Assembly (NCBI RefSeq): GCF_900457465.1
Contig: NZ_UAUU01000011.1
Location: forward strand, 1,116,001-1,180,000
DNA from: Sphingobacterium multivorum
GTDB taxonomy: Bacteria; Bacteroidota; Bacteroidia; Sphingobacteriales; Sphingobacteriaceae
Reading direction: 5' to 3'
DNA length: 64,000 bases
Part shown: piece by piece, positions 19,373 to 28,643 of the stretch
Position numbering within the stretch: the stretch's first letter is position 1
Layout of the letters: each line of letters begins with the position of its first letter
Position numbers and translations under genes: made by a program
The notes under the pieces: model-generated
Databases searched by the model: none
Told to the model about the DNA's origin: nothing
The model's input: only the letters and a program-made list of their open reading frames with translations

Positions 19373-20866
19373 ATGAAATTATTTAATAAACATATATTTC
19401 TTGGATTCTTTTCTCTTTCAATCATGACTTCTTGTCAGAAATTGACGGAAGTAAATGTTAATCCAAATGAAGCGACAACAACCCACCCGCAAGCTTTATT
19501 GACGAAGGTAGAATGGGATGCTTTTCGGACCTGGCACGGTACCTCACCACTATATGCCTTGAAAATGATTGTGCAAACAGATGGTGAAAATGCGAATCAA
19601 ATTTATAATTGGCAAAGGGGAAGCTTTGAGCAATATGGTAATCTTCGCAATATTACCAAGATGACCGAAGAAGCTGAACGTATTGGCGCTGAAAGTTATT
19701 TGGCATTAGCAAAATTTTTCCGTGCGTATTATTTTTATAATCTTACCTTAACGTTTGGTGATGTCCCTTATTCAGAAGCAGCAAAGGGTGAAAATTTAGC
19801 AATTTTTGCGCCGAAATACGATACACAGAAAGACGTTTTGGTGGGTGTATTGAAGGAGCTCGAGGAAGCAAGTATTATTCTGAAGAAGAACAATAACACC
19901 ATAAATGGGGATATTATTTATGGTGGAAATAGTGGCAATTGGAACAAGTTAGTCAATTCATTTCGCCTAAAAGTACTATTGACGCTTTCGAAGAAAACGA
20001 CTGATCTTCCATTTAATGCAGCAACAGAATTTTCAAAAATATTTACCAATGAGTCTAGAATCACTGATGTTGGTGGTGGTGAAGATGGGCAACTCATCTT
20101 TTTGAATCAAGAGGGTAATCGCTATCCTGAATTTAACTCTAGCGGTTATGGATCGGGAATGTATATGGATTCCACTTTTATCCAACGATTGCAGGACCTG
20201 AAAGATCCGCGGTTATTTGCCGTCGCTACACAAACAAGACTGGGTAAAGAAGCGGGTAAAGCGATTAATGACTTTACGGCTTATGAAGGCGGAGATCCGA
20301 TTGTTCCTTATGCACAGGTGAATGCAAAAGCTGTATTAGGTAAATTATCGAAAGTCCACGAACGATTTTATCAAGATCCCACAGCTGAGCCATTGGTCTT
20401 ATTGGGCTGTTCGGAGATGCAGTTTATTTTGGCTGAAGCCATTTTGAAAGGTTGGATAACGGGCGATCTCAATGCAACGTATACCAAAGGAGTACAGGCA
20501 TCGTTCAAATTTTATGAAAAGTATGCGAAAAATATAGGAACTTATACAAATGAAGCACAAGCTGCCAAATATCTTGAACAAAATTCGGTAAGTCTTGACG
20601 GGGCTAGCTCCAATGAGCAAAAGCTCGAACGTATCTTGATGCAGAAATACCTGCGCTCATTTCATCAGGGGGGATACTCGGCTTATTTTGATCATTTGCG
20701 CACGGGATATCCGAGTTTCCGTAAATCGGCGAATGTGAAAACAGCCTATCGCTGGATGTATCCTCAAGATGAGTACAATAATAATACGGCGAATGTATCT
20801 GATGCGATCAAATCACAATTTGGCGGAAATGACAATATTAATTTACAGACTTGGTGGTTAAAATAA
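19373..20866 (+). CDS. SusD/RagB-like surface lipoprotein (pair 2, SusD-like_2 type)
   Basis: 497 residues, lipobox Cys at 21 (SIMTSCQK). The NPNEATTTHPQALL opening, the FFRAYYFYNLTLTFGDVPYSEA block and the C-terminal WMYPQDEYNNN pattern are those of the shorter SusD-like_2 branch. It caps the SusC barrel encoded just upstream. Its stop codon overlaps the start of the phospholipase C gene (TAATG), so the three genes form one operon. Confidence 0.9.
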   Translation: MKLFNKHIFLGFFSLSIMTSCQKLTEVNVNPNEATTTHPQALLTKVEWDAFRTWHGTSPLYALKMIVQTDGENANQIYNWQRGSFEQYGNLRNITKMTEEAERIGAESYLALAKFFRAYYFYNLTLTFGDVPYSEAAKGENLAIFAPKYDTQKDVLVGVLKELEEASIILKKNNNTINGDIIYGGNSGNWNKLVNSFRLKVLLTLSKKTTDLPFNAATEFSKIFTNESRITDVGGGEDGQLIFLNQEGNRYPEFNSSGYGSGMYMDSTFIQRLQDLKDPRLFAVATQTRLGKEAGKAINDFTAYEGGDPIVPYAQVNAKAVLGKLSKVHERFYQDPTAEPLVLLGCSEMQFILAEAILKGWITGDLNATYTKGVQASFKFYEKYAKNIGTYTNEAQAAKYLEQNSVSLDGASSNEQKLERILMQKYLRSFHQGGYSAYFDHLRTGYPSFRKSANVKTAYRWMYPQDEYNNNTANVSDAIKSQFGGNDNINLQTWWLK

Positions 20867-23328
20867 TGGATTCAAGGAGGGTATTTTTAAAAAAAGCAGC
20901 CATGCTGGCAGGGAGTACAGTCGCCATAAACTGGCTGCCTGAATCAATACAAAAAGCCTTGGCGATTGAAGCTCCAAAAGGATCAACTTTTTTGGATGCC
21001 GAACATGTTGTCTTTTTGATGCAGGAAAACAGATCGTTTGACCACTGTTTTGGAACTTTGAAGGGTGTACGTGGCTTTAACGATCCCCGCGCGATGAAAT
21101 TGCCGAATGGTCTACCTGTATGGATACAAGGAAATAAGGAAGGTGCATATTTTGCACCTTTCCATTTAGATATCGTCAATAGTAAATCGACTTGGATGGG
21201 GTCGCTTCCGCATGGTTGGCGTGATATGGTTGCTGCTCGTCATGACGGGAAAATGGATAATTGGTTGGAAGCAAAGAGCTCTGGCAATTCAGAATATAAG
21301 GCTATGCCTTTAACAATGGGTTATTATAACCGTGCGGATATTCCTTTTTATTATGCTTTTGCAGATGCATTTACAATTTGTGACCAGCATTTTTGTTCTT
21401 CACTGACGGGAACGAGCGCTAATCGATCGTATTTTTGGACTGGTACAGTGCGCGAAGAACCCCGTAATCCCGAATCTGTTGCGCATGTAGACAATGGTCA
21501 GATCAACTACAAGGATGTCAAATGGAAAACCTATCCTGAACGACTGCAAAAAGCAGGGGTCTCGTGGAAAGTTTATCAAAATGAACTAAGTTTACCAGTA
21601 GGCTTTAAAGGAGAAGAGGAAGATTGGTTGGCCAATTTTACAGATAACAACCTGGAGTTTCATCAACAATATGGTGTAAGATATCATTTGGCACATTATC
21701 AGTGGATGAAAGAACGGGTAAAAGAGCTGCATAAATTTTTGGAAACAAATCCAAAAGAAGAATTGCTGCACAAAGCCAAAGCGGAATTGGAGGATTTGAA
21801 AAGGGATGTCATTCATTATACGCCCGAGAATTTTGAAAAGCTATCCCAGTTCGAAAAAGATATCCATCACAATGCATTTGTGACTAATCTAGCTGATCCC
21901 AACTTTCACAAACTTGATAAATTAAGTTATAAAGAAGGTGGAAAGCGGCAGGAAGTTGAGGTGCCAGCCGGAGATGTTTTTTATCAGTTTAGAAAAGATG
22001 TTGAAGATCGCCAATTACCTACAGTGTCGTGGTTAGTGGCACCTTGTCGTTTTTCGGATCATCCGGGCTCACCTTGGTATGGGGCATGGTACGTATCCGA
22101 AGTCCTCGATATATTGACCAAAGACCCTGAGGTTTGGAAAAAGACGATTTTCATCTTAACTTATGACGAAAATGATGGATATTTTGATCATATCGCTCCT
22201 TTTGTTCCGCCATTGAGCACGAACAAAGATCAGGGTACCGTGTCAGAAATCGACACTTCGGATGAATATGTTACGCTAGAACAGGAGCGAAAAAGGAGAA
22301 ATAGTAATAATGTAAGTTTTGAAAGTCCTATTGGTTTGGGCTATCGCGTACCAATGGTGATAGCTTCACCCTGGTCTAAGGGTGGTTGGGTCAATTCCGA
22401 AGTTTTTGACCACACCTCCTGTCTTCAATTTTTAGAATATTTTTTGGAGAAGAAAACGGGTAAGGTGATACGGGAAGAAAACATCAGTCAATGGCGAAGA
22501 ATGGTCTGTGGCGACTTAACAACTTCTTTTCGTCCTGTAGATAACATTTCCAAAACAAGGCTTAATCCGGTAGACAGAGACGGGTATGTTGAACGTATAT
22601 TCTCCGCCAGGAATAAAAAACTCCCAACAGATTTTGTGAAAATCGACAGCCAAAAACTGGAGGAAATCAAATCGACAGGTCAGTATCATGCAGCTATGCA
22701 GATGCAAGAGCAGGGATGGAAGGATGCTTGTGCTTTACCTTATGAATTGCAGCTAAAAGTACAACATACACCAACGATGCTTTCCATCAGCTCAACCTTG
22801 GAAAGAAGGCTCAATACAGCTAAAGCGGGAGCGGGCATGCCTTATTATGTTATTTCCTATGTGGCGTATGATGGCCATCCGTCGGGTAAAGTTTGGAATT
22901 TTACGGTACGGGAAGGGGATCAATTAGCGTATGAATGGGAACTCGATAAAATTGTAGGAGAGTACATATCATTTGCATTGCATGGCCCTAATGGTTTCTA
23001 TCGTGCGATTGAAGGCGCAAAGTCACATATTCCAGCTATTGATGTGTATACGAAAGTAGTTGCTGGAAAGCCTATTCTTTGTGTACAATCAGAGTCGCTA
23101 AATTGGGATTTACATCTTAAAGACTGTTCCTATGATCTTTTCCATGCGAAGGCAATGCGCAAGGATGATCCTGCTTTGGTTGAAATCGATTGCAGCAAGA
23201 GTGAAGGTTGGTATGATATCGAAATAACGTGTTCAGAAGATCATGCGGTCAAATTCTGCTATGCTGGACATATAGAGACTGGTAAATCAAGTAAGACGGA
23301 TCCGTTGATGGGTAAAGTAAAATTATAA
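20866..23328 (+). CDS. phosphocholine-specific phospholipase C, Tat-exported
   Basis: 820 residues. The start at 20866 overlaps the SusD stop and gives a twin-arginine signal (SRRVFLKKAAMLAGS), which is why it is preferred over the longer frame from 20851. The phosphoesterase core shows QENRSFDHCFGTLKGVRGF near the N-terminus, DQHFCSSLTGTSANRSYFW and YDENDGYFDHI, all typical of the non-haemolytic PlcN/acid phosphatase AcpA superfamily. Two C-terminal beta domains (~640-820) match the usual PLC C-terminal repeats. It cleaves phosphatidylcholine or sphingomyelin to diacylglycerol or ceramide plus phosphocholine. Length and architecture are complete, and a terminator follows. Confidence 0.92.
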   Translation: MDSRRVFLKKAAMLAGSTVAINWLPESIQKALAIEAPKGSTFLDAEHVVFLMQENRSFDHCFGTLKGVRGFNDPRAMKLPNGLPVWIQGNKEGAYFAPFHLDIVNSKSTWMGSLPHGWRDMVAARHDGKMDNWLEAKSSGNSEYKAMPLTMGYYNRADIPFYYAFADAFTICDQHFCSSLTGTSANRSYFWTGTVREEPRNPESVAHVDNGQINYKDVKWKTYPERLQKAGVSWKVYQNELSLPVGFKGEEEDWLANFTDNNLEFHQQYGVRYHLAHYQWMKERVKELHKFLETNPKEELLHKAKAELEDLKRDVIHYTPENFEKLSQFEKDIHHNAFVTNLADPNFHKLDKLSYKEGGKRQEVEVPAGDVFYQFRKDVEDRQLPTVSWLVAPCRFSDHPGSPWYGAWYVSEVLDILTKDPEVWKKTIFILTYDENDGYFDHIAPFVPPLSTNKDQGTVSEIDTSDEYVTLEQERKRRNSNNVSFESPIGLGYRVPMVIASPWSKGGWVNSEVFDHTSCLQFLEYFLEKKTGKVIREENISQWRRMVCGDLTTSFRPVDNISKTRLNPVDRDGYVERIFSARNKKLPTDFVKIDSQKLEEIKSTGQYHAAMQMQEQGWKDACALPYELQLKVQHTPTMLSISSTLERRLNTAKAGAGMPYYVISYVAYDGHPSGKVWNFTVREGDQLAYEWELDKIVGEYISFALHGPNGFYRAIEGAKSHIPAIDVYTKVVAGKPILCVQSESLNWDLHLKDCSYDLFHAKAMRKDDPALVEIDCSKSEGWYDIEITCSEDHAVKFCYAGHIETGKSSKTDPLMGKVKL

Positions 23329-23352
23329 CTGAACCAATTAAATACTAGGACG

Positions 23353-23396
23353 AAAGCGCTGTTTCACGATCGATGAACACAGCGCTTTTGCTTTTG
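23353..23396 (+). terminator. Rho-independent terminator after the phospholipase C gene
   Basis: 10-bp stem AAAGCGCTGT (23353-23362) with ACAGCGCTTT (23379-23388), 16-nt loop, then TTGCTTTTG. Confidence 0.8.
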
Positions 23397-23513
23397 CAAA
23401 ATAGCGCAAGATTCTTTTCGTGTGGATTTTGGCAAAAATGGGATTTGTGTCTCTTGAGTCAAAACGTTATTTTTATGGTTTGGATCGTAGTTCCTTACAG
23501 AGAGCTACACATC

Positions 23514-24239
23514 ATGACGAATATGGAGGAGCAAAAAATTATTTTGGTTGAAGATGAACAGGATGTTGCTGATTTGATCGTACAAGGCTTAGGCGAGGAT
23601 GGCTATAGGGTCATTCATCTGGGGCGTTCGGAAGGTCTGGAACAGCTTTTGGCGAAGCAAGATGTCTCTCTTGTGCTATTGGATATTCTTTTGCCGGGAA
23701 CCAATGGCCTGGATATTTGTAAGCAGATCAGACAGTGGGGGTATACCGATTTACCTGTTATGATGCTGACTGCACTTGGTACTCCAGAAAATGTGGTGCT
23801 CGGACTCGATAATGGTGCCGATGACTATCTTTCCAAGCCCTTTAAGCTCATTGAATTGAAGGCTCGGATACGTTCATTGATCCGCAGGCAACAGTCTATC
23901 GTACAGGCAACACAACGTGAGTTACAGCCCTCGAAAGACACATTTAGTTATGGTTTTCTGCGTATCGATGATTATAAAAAAATAGCCTACTGTGAGGGGC
24001 AGGAACTCAATCTGACAAGTACAGAGTATCGTTTACTTTTGTTGTTTATTCAGAGCCCCAAAAAGGTATTTGAGCGCACGGAGCTTTTGGACAAAATATG
24101 GGGTATAAATTTCGATATCGGATCAAATGTTGTCGATGTTTATGTGAATTATCTGAGAAAAAAGATTGAAAAAGTAACGAGCAAAAAAGCGATCCATACG
24201 GTTATTGGTATGGGATATGTTTTAAAAATAGAAGACTGA
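23514..24239 (+). CDS. OmpR/PhoB-family response regulator
   Basis: 241 residues from the ATG at 23514. The open frame extends upstream to 23373, but the extra 47 residues overlap the terminator and show no domain. The receiver has the acidic pair (VEDEQD), phosphoacceptor Asp57 (LVLLDILLPGTNG) and the conserved Lys in DDYLSKPFK. The C-terminal winged helix ends VDVYVNYLRKKIEK...TVIGMGYVL. It is paired with the histidine kinase 10 bp downstream. Two identical arrays of 11-bp-spaced direct repeats, the binding geometry of this family, precede the UspA-like genes at 25733 and 30204, so they are its likely targets. Confidence 0.92.
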   Translation: MTNMEEQKIILVEDEQDVADLIVQGLGEDGYRVIHLGRSEGLEQLLAKQDVSLVLLDILLPGTNGLDICKQIRQWGYTDLPVMMLTALGTPENVVLGLDNGADDYLSKPFKLIELKARIRSLIRRQQSIVQATQRELQPSKDTFSYGFLRIDDYKKIAYCEGQELNLTSTEYRLLLLFIQSPKKVFERTELLDKIWGINFDIGSNVVDVYVNYLRKKIEKVTSKKAIHTVIGMGYVLKIED

Positions 24240-24249
24240 ATATTTAAAC

Positions 24250-25608
24250 ATGCACAATTATAACCGAAAGCTTACTTATCTCATTGCAATTCTAGTCATT
24301 TATGTGAGTTGTTTTGTTGGCTTTATTTTTTATTCCATTACGAATTTTGCTTTTACAGATTTTTATAAGCGGCTGGACCTGCGGCGAAATATTGCTGCAG
24401 AGAAATTTCTGAATAGTAAATCTGCCTCCCAAACTGATCAGTGGAGCCTTGATTTTATTGAAAATCTCAATAATCAGCATGAATTTTTGGTGGAATTTGA
24501 TAGCAATGGTGCTATTGTAAGAAGCCAGGGATTCCATAAAGAACTTTGGGATAAAATCAATAAAAACGGAAGCTCAAATTTCAAGTCGGGCAATCAATTC
24601 TATTCAACCAAATATTTCTCGCAAAATGGTCGAAAGTATATCGTGGGCGCTTCTGCTGAAAATTACTTTTATACACACCATTTGGCCTATCTTCGTAATC
24701 TCCTTATTATAAGTCTGATTTTGGGAATTCTCTTTATATTCGTTGTTTCGGTTTTTATGAAGCGCTCGTTTTTAAAGCCCATATTGACCATGATGAAAGA
24801 GGTGCAGGAGATTGGTTCTGAAAATCTCTATAAACGATTGGATGAGGATAAATATAAAGGGGAGCTTCATGGTCTGGCACTCACCTTTAATCGGATGTTG
24901 ACGCGCTTGGAAACCTCTTTCGAAACACAAAAGAACTTTATCAGCAATGCATCACATGAACTGAATACGCCATTGACATCCATCATAGGACAGGCAGATC
25001 TTGCTTTATCAAAAGAACGCACAACGGAGGAGTACCAACGAACATTATTTAAGATCATTGAGTCGGCAGAGCATTTGGAAAAGAAAACAAAAGCACTTTT
25101 ACTGCTGGCGCGTACAGGTTTTGTTAATAATGCGACTGCATTTAGCCCCGTTCGTATTGATCAGATTGTGATGGATGCAGAACTAACAGTTAAGGCCATC
25201 AACGACAAGTTTAAGATTATTACAGATTTCAGTCTATTACCAGATGATAGTATGCGACTTAAGGTGAATGGAAATGCAATTTTGCTACAACTTGCGCTAT
25301 CCAATATTATCAGCAATGCATGTAAGTATTCATCGGATAGAACAGCATACATTGCTTTGGGTGCATTGGACAATAAAGTCTTTATTCTAATAAAAGACAA
25401 AGGTATCGGAATACCTTCCCGTGAATTGGACCATATTTACGATCCCTATTTTAGAGCTTCCAATACGAGTGGGATAGATGGTTATGGTATAGGACTTCCC
25501 TTAGCCAGGAATATTATTAAGCTGCATGGTGGGACATTGAAAGTCAATTCTGTTGTGAGTGAAGGTACCACTGTAGAAATTGAACTACCCACTTACCTTC
25601 GATTCTAA
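24250..25608 (+). CDS. membrane sensor histidine kinase
   Basis: 452 residues. Two membrane helices (about 9-30 and 148-170) enclose a ~115-residue periplasmic sensor. A HAMP linker is followed by HisKA with phosphoacceptor His236 (ISNASHELNTPLTS) and a HATPase_c domain (N-box NIISNACKYS, G1 DKGIGIP, G2 GYGIGLPLA). It phosphorylates the response regulator just upstream. The last codons overlap the first heptamer of the regulatory array for the next gene. The signal is unknown. Confidence 0.92.
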   Translation: MHNYNRKLTYLIAILVIYVSCFVGFIFYSITNFAFTDFYKRLDLRRNIAAEKFLNSKSASQTDQWSLDFIENLNNQHEFLVEFDSNGAIVRSQGFHKELWDKINKNGSSNFKSGNQFYSTKYFSQNGRKYIVGASAENYFYTHHLAYLRNLLIISLILGILFIFVVSVFMKRSFLKPILTMMKEVQEIGSENLYKRLDEDKYKGELHGLALTFNRMLTRLETSFETQKNFISNASHELNTPLTSIIGQADLALSKERTTEEYQRTLFKIIESAEHLEKKTKALLLLARTGFVNNATAFSPVRIDQIVMDAELTVKAINDKFKIITDFSLLPDDSMRLKVNGNAILLQLALSNIISNACKYSSDRTAYIALGALDNKVFILIKDKGIGIPSRELDHIYDPYFRASNTSGIDGYGIGLPLARNIIKLHGGTLKVNSVVSEGTTVEIELPTYLRF

Positions 25609-25720
25609 TGTAGTTTTAATTTAGATGGCATTTCTAATCTCATTTTAATACAGTTGCGAGCTTTCTAATGAAAAGCTAATTTTAGATTCATTCCGTTGCC
25701 ATATGTGCGTTTTAACTTTG
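25603..25720 (+). promoter_or_regulatory. response-regulator binding array and promoter, copy 1
   Basis: Six heptamers of the type TT[CT]TAAT (last one AGCTAAT) start at 25603, 25614, 25632, 25643, 25663 and 25674. Each pair is 11 bp apart, with 29 and 31 bp between pair starts. The -7 box TAACTTTG is at 25713-25720, 39 bp after the last heptamer start. The stretch AGATTCATTC[C/G]GTTGCCAT between them is also shared with copy 2 at 30069-30186. The 7+4 direct-repeat spacing is typical of OmpR/PhoB-family sites. Confidence 0.8.
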
Positions 25721-25732
25721 CTAAAAAAAAGC

Positions 25733-26215
25733 ATGGCTAAAACAACGCGTATATTAATACCCAGTGATTTTACAGTCGACTCCCTTCATTTTGTGCGTCA
25801 AAGTATTGAAGAGTCAACGGCTGATTGTATCGATATTATCCTTGTGTATGGCAATAAAAGCAGCACTTCTGCGAGTGAATTACTCGGAATTGGATTGGAA
25901 GATCAACTGGAAACACTTCAATCGGATTCTTTTTTAAAAGGCTGCAGCGTAATCTATCAGCGCTATAAAAACCGTGGGCTCAGTATTTTTGCAGATATCT
26001 TGGGTACCGATAACAGTCATTATTTGCAGCATTATCTTAGGGGACAGTCTGTTGATGAGATCATAATACCGCGAGATTATACCTATAAAAAGAAAACACG
26101 CAATTTTTTTAATGTCGCTAATGCACTCCGTAAGGTTGAGGGCCAAATTTGTTCTACGATTATATTTAAAGAGCAATCAAGTATCGGAAACAGAGCAACC
26201 GGACTAGTTGAATGA
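25733..26215 (+). CDS. UspA-like small cytoplasmic protein, paralog 1
   Basis: 160 residues from the ATG at 25733; the upstream extension to 25703 would overlap the -7 box. The opening TTRILIPSDFTVDSLHFV and IDIILVYG resemble the first strands of the HUP/UspA alpha/beta fold, but the ATP-binding GxxG..S motif of classical UspA is not evident. It is closely similar over most of its length to the protein at 30204 (shared ILVYGNKSSTS, SELLGI.LEDQL, YLQHYLRG). Function is unknown. Its position between the two-component genes and the exporter, under the first binding array, suggests a role linked to that exporter. Confidence 0.65.
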   Translation: MAKTTRILIPSDFTVDSLHFVRQSIEESTADCIDIILVYGNKSSTSASELLGIGLEDQLETLQSDSFLKGCSVIYQRYKNRGLSIFADILGTDNSHYLQHYLRGQSVDEIIIPRDYTYKKKTRNFFNVANALRKVEGQICSTIIFKEQSSIGNRATGLVE

Positions 26216-26283
26216 TCGCTGGGAGTTTTTTACTATTGTTTTAGCTGAAATTATCATTTCTAACTTATCTTCTATCTATTTTT

Positions 26284-27285
26284 ATGGGGCATATACAAGG
26301 CGGACCATCCCCCTTACAGCGGTTGGCAAGCCTATTACATACTGAACGGAAAACGATCAATTATATATTTATTTACGCTATTGTGATCGGTATTTTTAGT
26401 TTGACTATTCCAATAGGGATAACAGCAATCTTTAATTTTTTAAGCAATGGAGCGATGTATAGCTCTACCTATATCTTAATTGCTTTTGTGTTATTTGGCG
26501 TGATCGTGGGTGGAGTATTATTGATCGGACAATTGACCTTGGTCGAGTATTTGGAGCAGAAAATCTTTCTAAAATCAGCGATTGAATTTTCGTATCGACT
26601 GCCAAGAATTAAACCTAAAGAGTTACTTGGAAAAAACCTAGTGGAGTTGGTCAACCGATTTTTTGATGTCATCATTATTCAAAAGGGAATTATCAAACTT
26701 TTGATCGATATCATCGCCGCGGTCGTGACAATTTTCTTCAGCGTGGTTTTATTATCTTTTTATCATCCCGCATTTTTGGCCTTTGGCCTTATTGTCATTT
26801 TTTCTGTCATTACGATACTTGTTTTATATTATAAAAGAGGCTTGAAAACAAGTATTGAAGAGTCTGAATACAAATATGAAATGGTAGCTTATTTGGAAGC
26901 TGTTGCCGGACAAATCGACCATTATCGCGGTGATGAGATGAAAATGAATGAAGTGACAAAAACAACAGATTCCATTGTCAGTAAATATTTAGCGGCGAGG
27001 AATGATCATTTTAAGGTTTTAAAGCGTTTTTTTCTAGGTTCTGTCCTGCTTCGGACCCTGTTGTTTGGAGCGATGCTCTTGCTTGGATCCTATTTTGTTG
27101 TCGAGCGGCAAATGACTTTTGGCCAATTTGTAGCTGCTGAAGTTGTGATCGTTCAAATTGGTTATGCCATTGAAAAACTGATGACTAACTTAAATACGAT
27201 TTTTGATATGCTTACGGGAGTTGTCAAACTGGCGGCTGTAACCGATCTTGCGTTGGAGGAGGACGCTGCGGTTTATGTTGATTAA
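26284..27285 (+). CDS. ABC-exporter transmembrane domain without an ATPase domain
   Basis: 333 residues. Multiple hydrophobic helices (starting near residue 27) and the intervening pattern match the type-1 ABC-exporter membrane domain seen in type I secretion ATPases (for example PRIKPKELLGKNLVELVNRFFDVI as the intracellular-loop helix). The chain ends at ...DLALEEDAAVYVD, just where the nucleotide-binding domain normally begins. There is no Walker A, signature or Walker B, and the HlyD gene starts inside the last codons (4-nt ATGN-type overlap region at 27275). No indel would reveal an ATPase domain downstream, because the HlyD frame occupies that DNA. The protein may need an ATPase encoded elsewhere or may not be ATP-driven. 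Confidence 0.8.
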   Translation: MGHIQGGPSPLQRLASLLHTERKTINYIFIYAIVIGIFSLTIPIGITAIFNFLSNGAMYSSTYILIAFVLFGVIVGGVLLIGQLTLVEYLEQKIFLKSAIEFSYRLPRIKPKELLGKNLVELVNRFFDVIIIQKGIIKLLIDIIAAVVTIFFSVVLLSFYHPAFLAFGLIVIFSVITILVLYYKRGLKTSIEESEYKYEMVAYLEAVAGQIDHYRGDEMKMNEVTKTTDSIVSKYLAARNDHFKVLKRFFLGSVLLRTLLFGAMLLLGSYFVVERQMTFGQFVAAEVVIVQIGYAIEKLMTNLNTIFDMLTGVVKLAAVTDLALEEDAAVYVD

Positions 27286-28636
27286 TAAGGATCATTCGAA
27301 TCGGACAACGCTCTCTTGGAGAGATCTTTCTCATGATGCTGTTGATAGCTTATTGAAAGAGCGGGGATCCTTAGTTTTGGGGCGGATCCTTGTGTTATCT
27401 GGGATTGTTTTTGTACTGGCACTTTTTCTCCCCTGGCGGCAAACAATTCTCGGAGTAGGAACGGTTACTGCTTTACGTCCACAAGATAGACCGCAGACTA
27501 TCCAAAATCAGATTGGTGGCCGCATCGAGTATTGGGCAGTTACCGAAGGGCAGGAAGTGAAGAAAGGTGACACAATTTTGGTCCTTTCGGAGACTGCACA
27601 ATCCTATTTTGATCCCATGCTACCTGTGAGATTAGAAGAACAATTGCATGCCAAAAGGAGTGGAGAAGATGCCGCTAATCAAAAGATGCAAGCTACCCAA
27701 GCACAGATTGAAGCATTGAAAAATGGGCTGGATTTTCAGCTTGCATCAGCTAAAAATAAGGTGGTTCAAGCACAAAATGTGGTAAAAATAGATAGTGCAG
27801 AACTTGTCGCTGTTATGAGCTTTTTTGAGACCAGTGAAAAGCGGCTTAAACGGTACGAAGAAGGGTATCGTGATGGCTTATTTTCGTTAACGGATATTGA
27901 GACAAGACGCTTAAATCTACAAAATGATCGAGCTAAAGTAGTAAGTGCGGATAACAAATTATCAAATTCAAGACAATCACTAACAAATGCGAGCATCGAA
28001 TTAAACAACATCCGTGCAAAGTATAATGAGTCATTAGCGAAAGCGCAGTCTGATTTAAGTTCCGCTTTTTCTTCCAAGGCCTCAGTACAGGGCGATATCG
28101 CTAAACTGAGAAATGAGATCTCCAATATCGATGTCCGACGAGGATTATATGTCGTGAGAGCTCCACAAGATGGTTTTATTGTAAAAACCTTTAAAGCTGG
28201 AATCGGTGAAAATATGAAGGAAGGGGAGTCCGTTGCGACATTGCAACCTAAAAAACCACTGCTGGCCGTAGAGCTTTATGTAAACGCGATGGATGTACCA
28301 TTGATTGAGCCGGAGAGTGATGTAAGGCTGCAATTTGATGGCTGGCCATCGATCCAATTTTCCGGATGGCCTTCTGTCGCGGTGGGTACCTTTGCCGGAA
28401 AAGTTTCAGTCATCGATAAAGTGAGCAGTACGAATGGTCGATTTAGGATTTTGATACGCGCGACCGATCCGGTTCCTGAGGGTGACGAGCCTTGGCCAAT
28501 CCAGTTAAACCAAGGTTCAGGTGCTTATGGAAGGGTTATTTTAAACAAAGTACCTTTGTGGTATGAGATATGGCGACAGTTGAATGGTTTTCCCCCGAGT
28601 TTGGAACGAGAACCAAAAGAAAGTGAAAAAAAGTAA
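27275..28636 (+). CDS. HlyD-family periplasmic adaptor (membrane fusion protein)
   Basis: 453 residues from the ATG at 27275, which is preceded by GGAGGA. One inner-membrane anchor (about 38-58) is followed by a biotinyl-lipoyl half (IEYWAVTEGQEVKKGDTIL), a long alpha hairpin/coiled coil (~115-285) and the second lipoyl half (GLYVVRAPQDGFIVKTFKAGIGENMKEGE). It bridges an inner-membrane pump to TolC. It overlaps the ABC membrane-domain gene and is 7 bp before the TolC gene, a tight three-gene exporter operon. Confidence 0.9.
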   Translation: MLINKDHSNRTTLSWRDLSHDAVDSLLKERGSLVLGRILVLSGIVFVLALFLPWRQTILGVGTVTALRPQDRPQTIQNQIGGRIEYWAVTEGQEVKKGDTILVLSETAQSYFDPMLPVRLEEQLHAKRSGEDAANQKMQATQAQIEALKNGLDFQLASAKNKVVQAQNVVKIDSAELVAVMSFFETSEKRLKRYEEGYRDGLFSLTDIETRRLNLQNDRAKVVSADNKLSNSRQSLTNASIELNNIRAKYNESLAKAQSDLSSAFSSKASVQGDIAKLRNEISNIDVRRGLYVVRAPQDGFIVKTFKAGIGENMKEGESVATLQPKKPLLAVELYVNAMDVPLIEPESDVRLQFDGWPSIQFSGWPSVAVGTFAGKVSVIDKVSSTNGRFRILIRATDPVPEGDEPWPIQLNQGSGAYGRVILNKVPLWYEIWRQLNGFPPSLEREPKESEKK

Positions 28637-28643
28637 TTGTTAT

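Noticed and set aside
20851..20865. Upstream start for the phospholipase C
   Set aside because: It would lie inside the SusD coding end; the start at 20866 places the twin-arginine motif at the N-terminus.
23373..23513. 47-residue N-terminal extension of the response regulator
   Set aside because: It overlaps the upstream terminator and has no receiver-domain sequence; the ATG at 23514 begins just before the domain.
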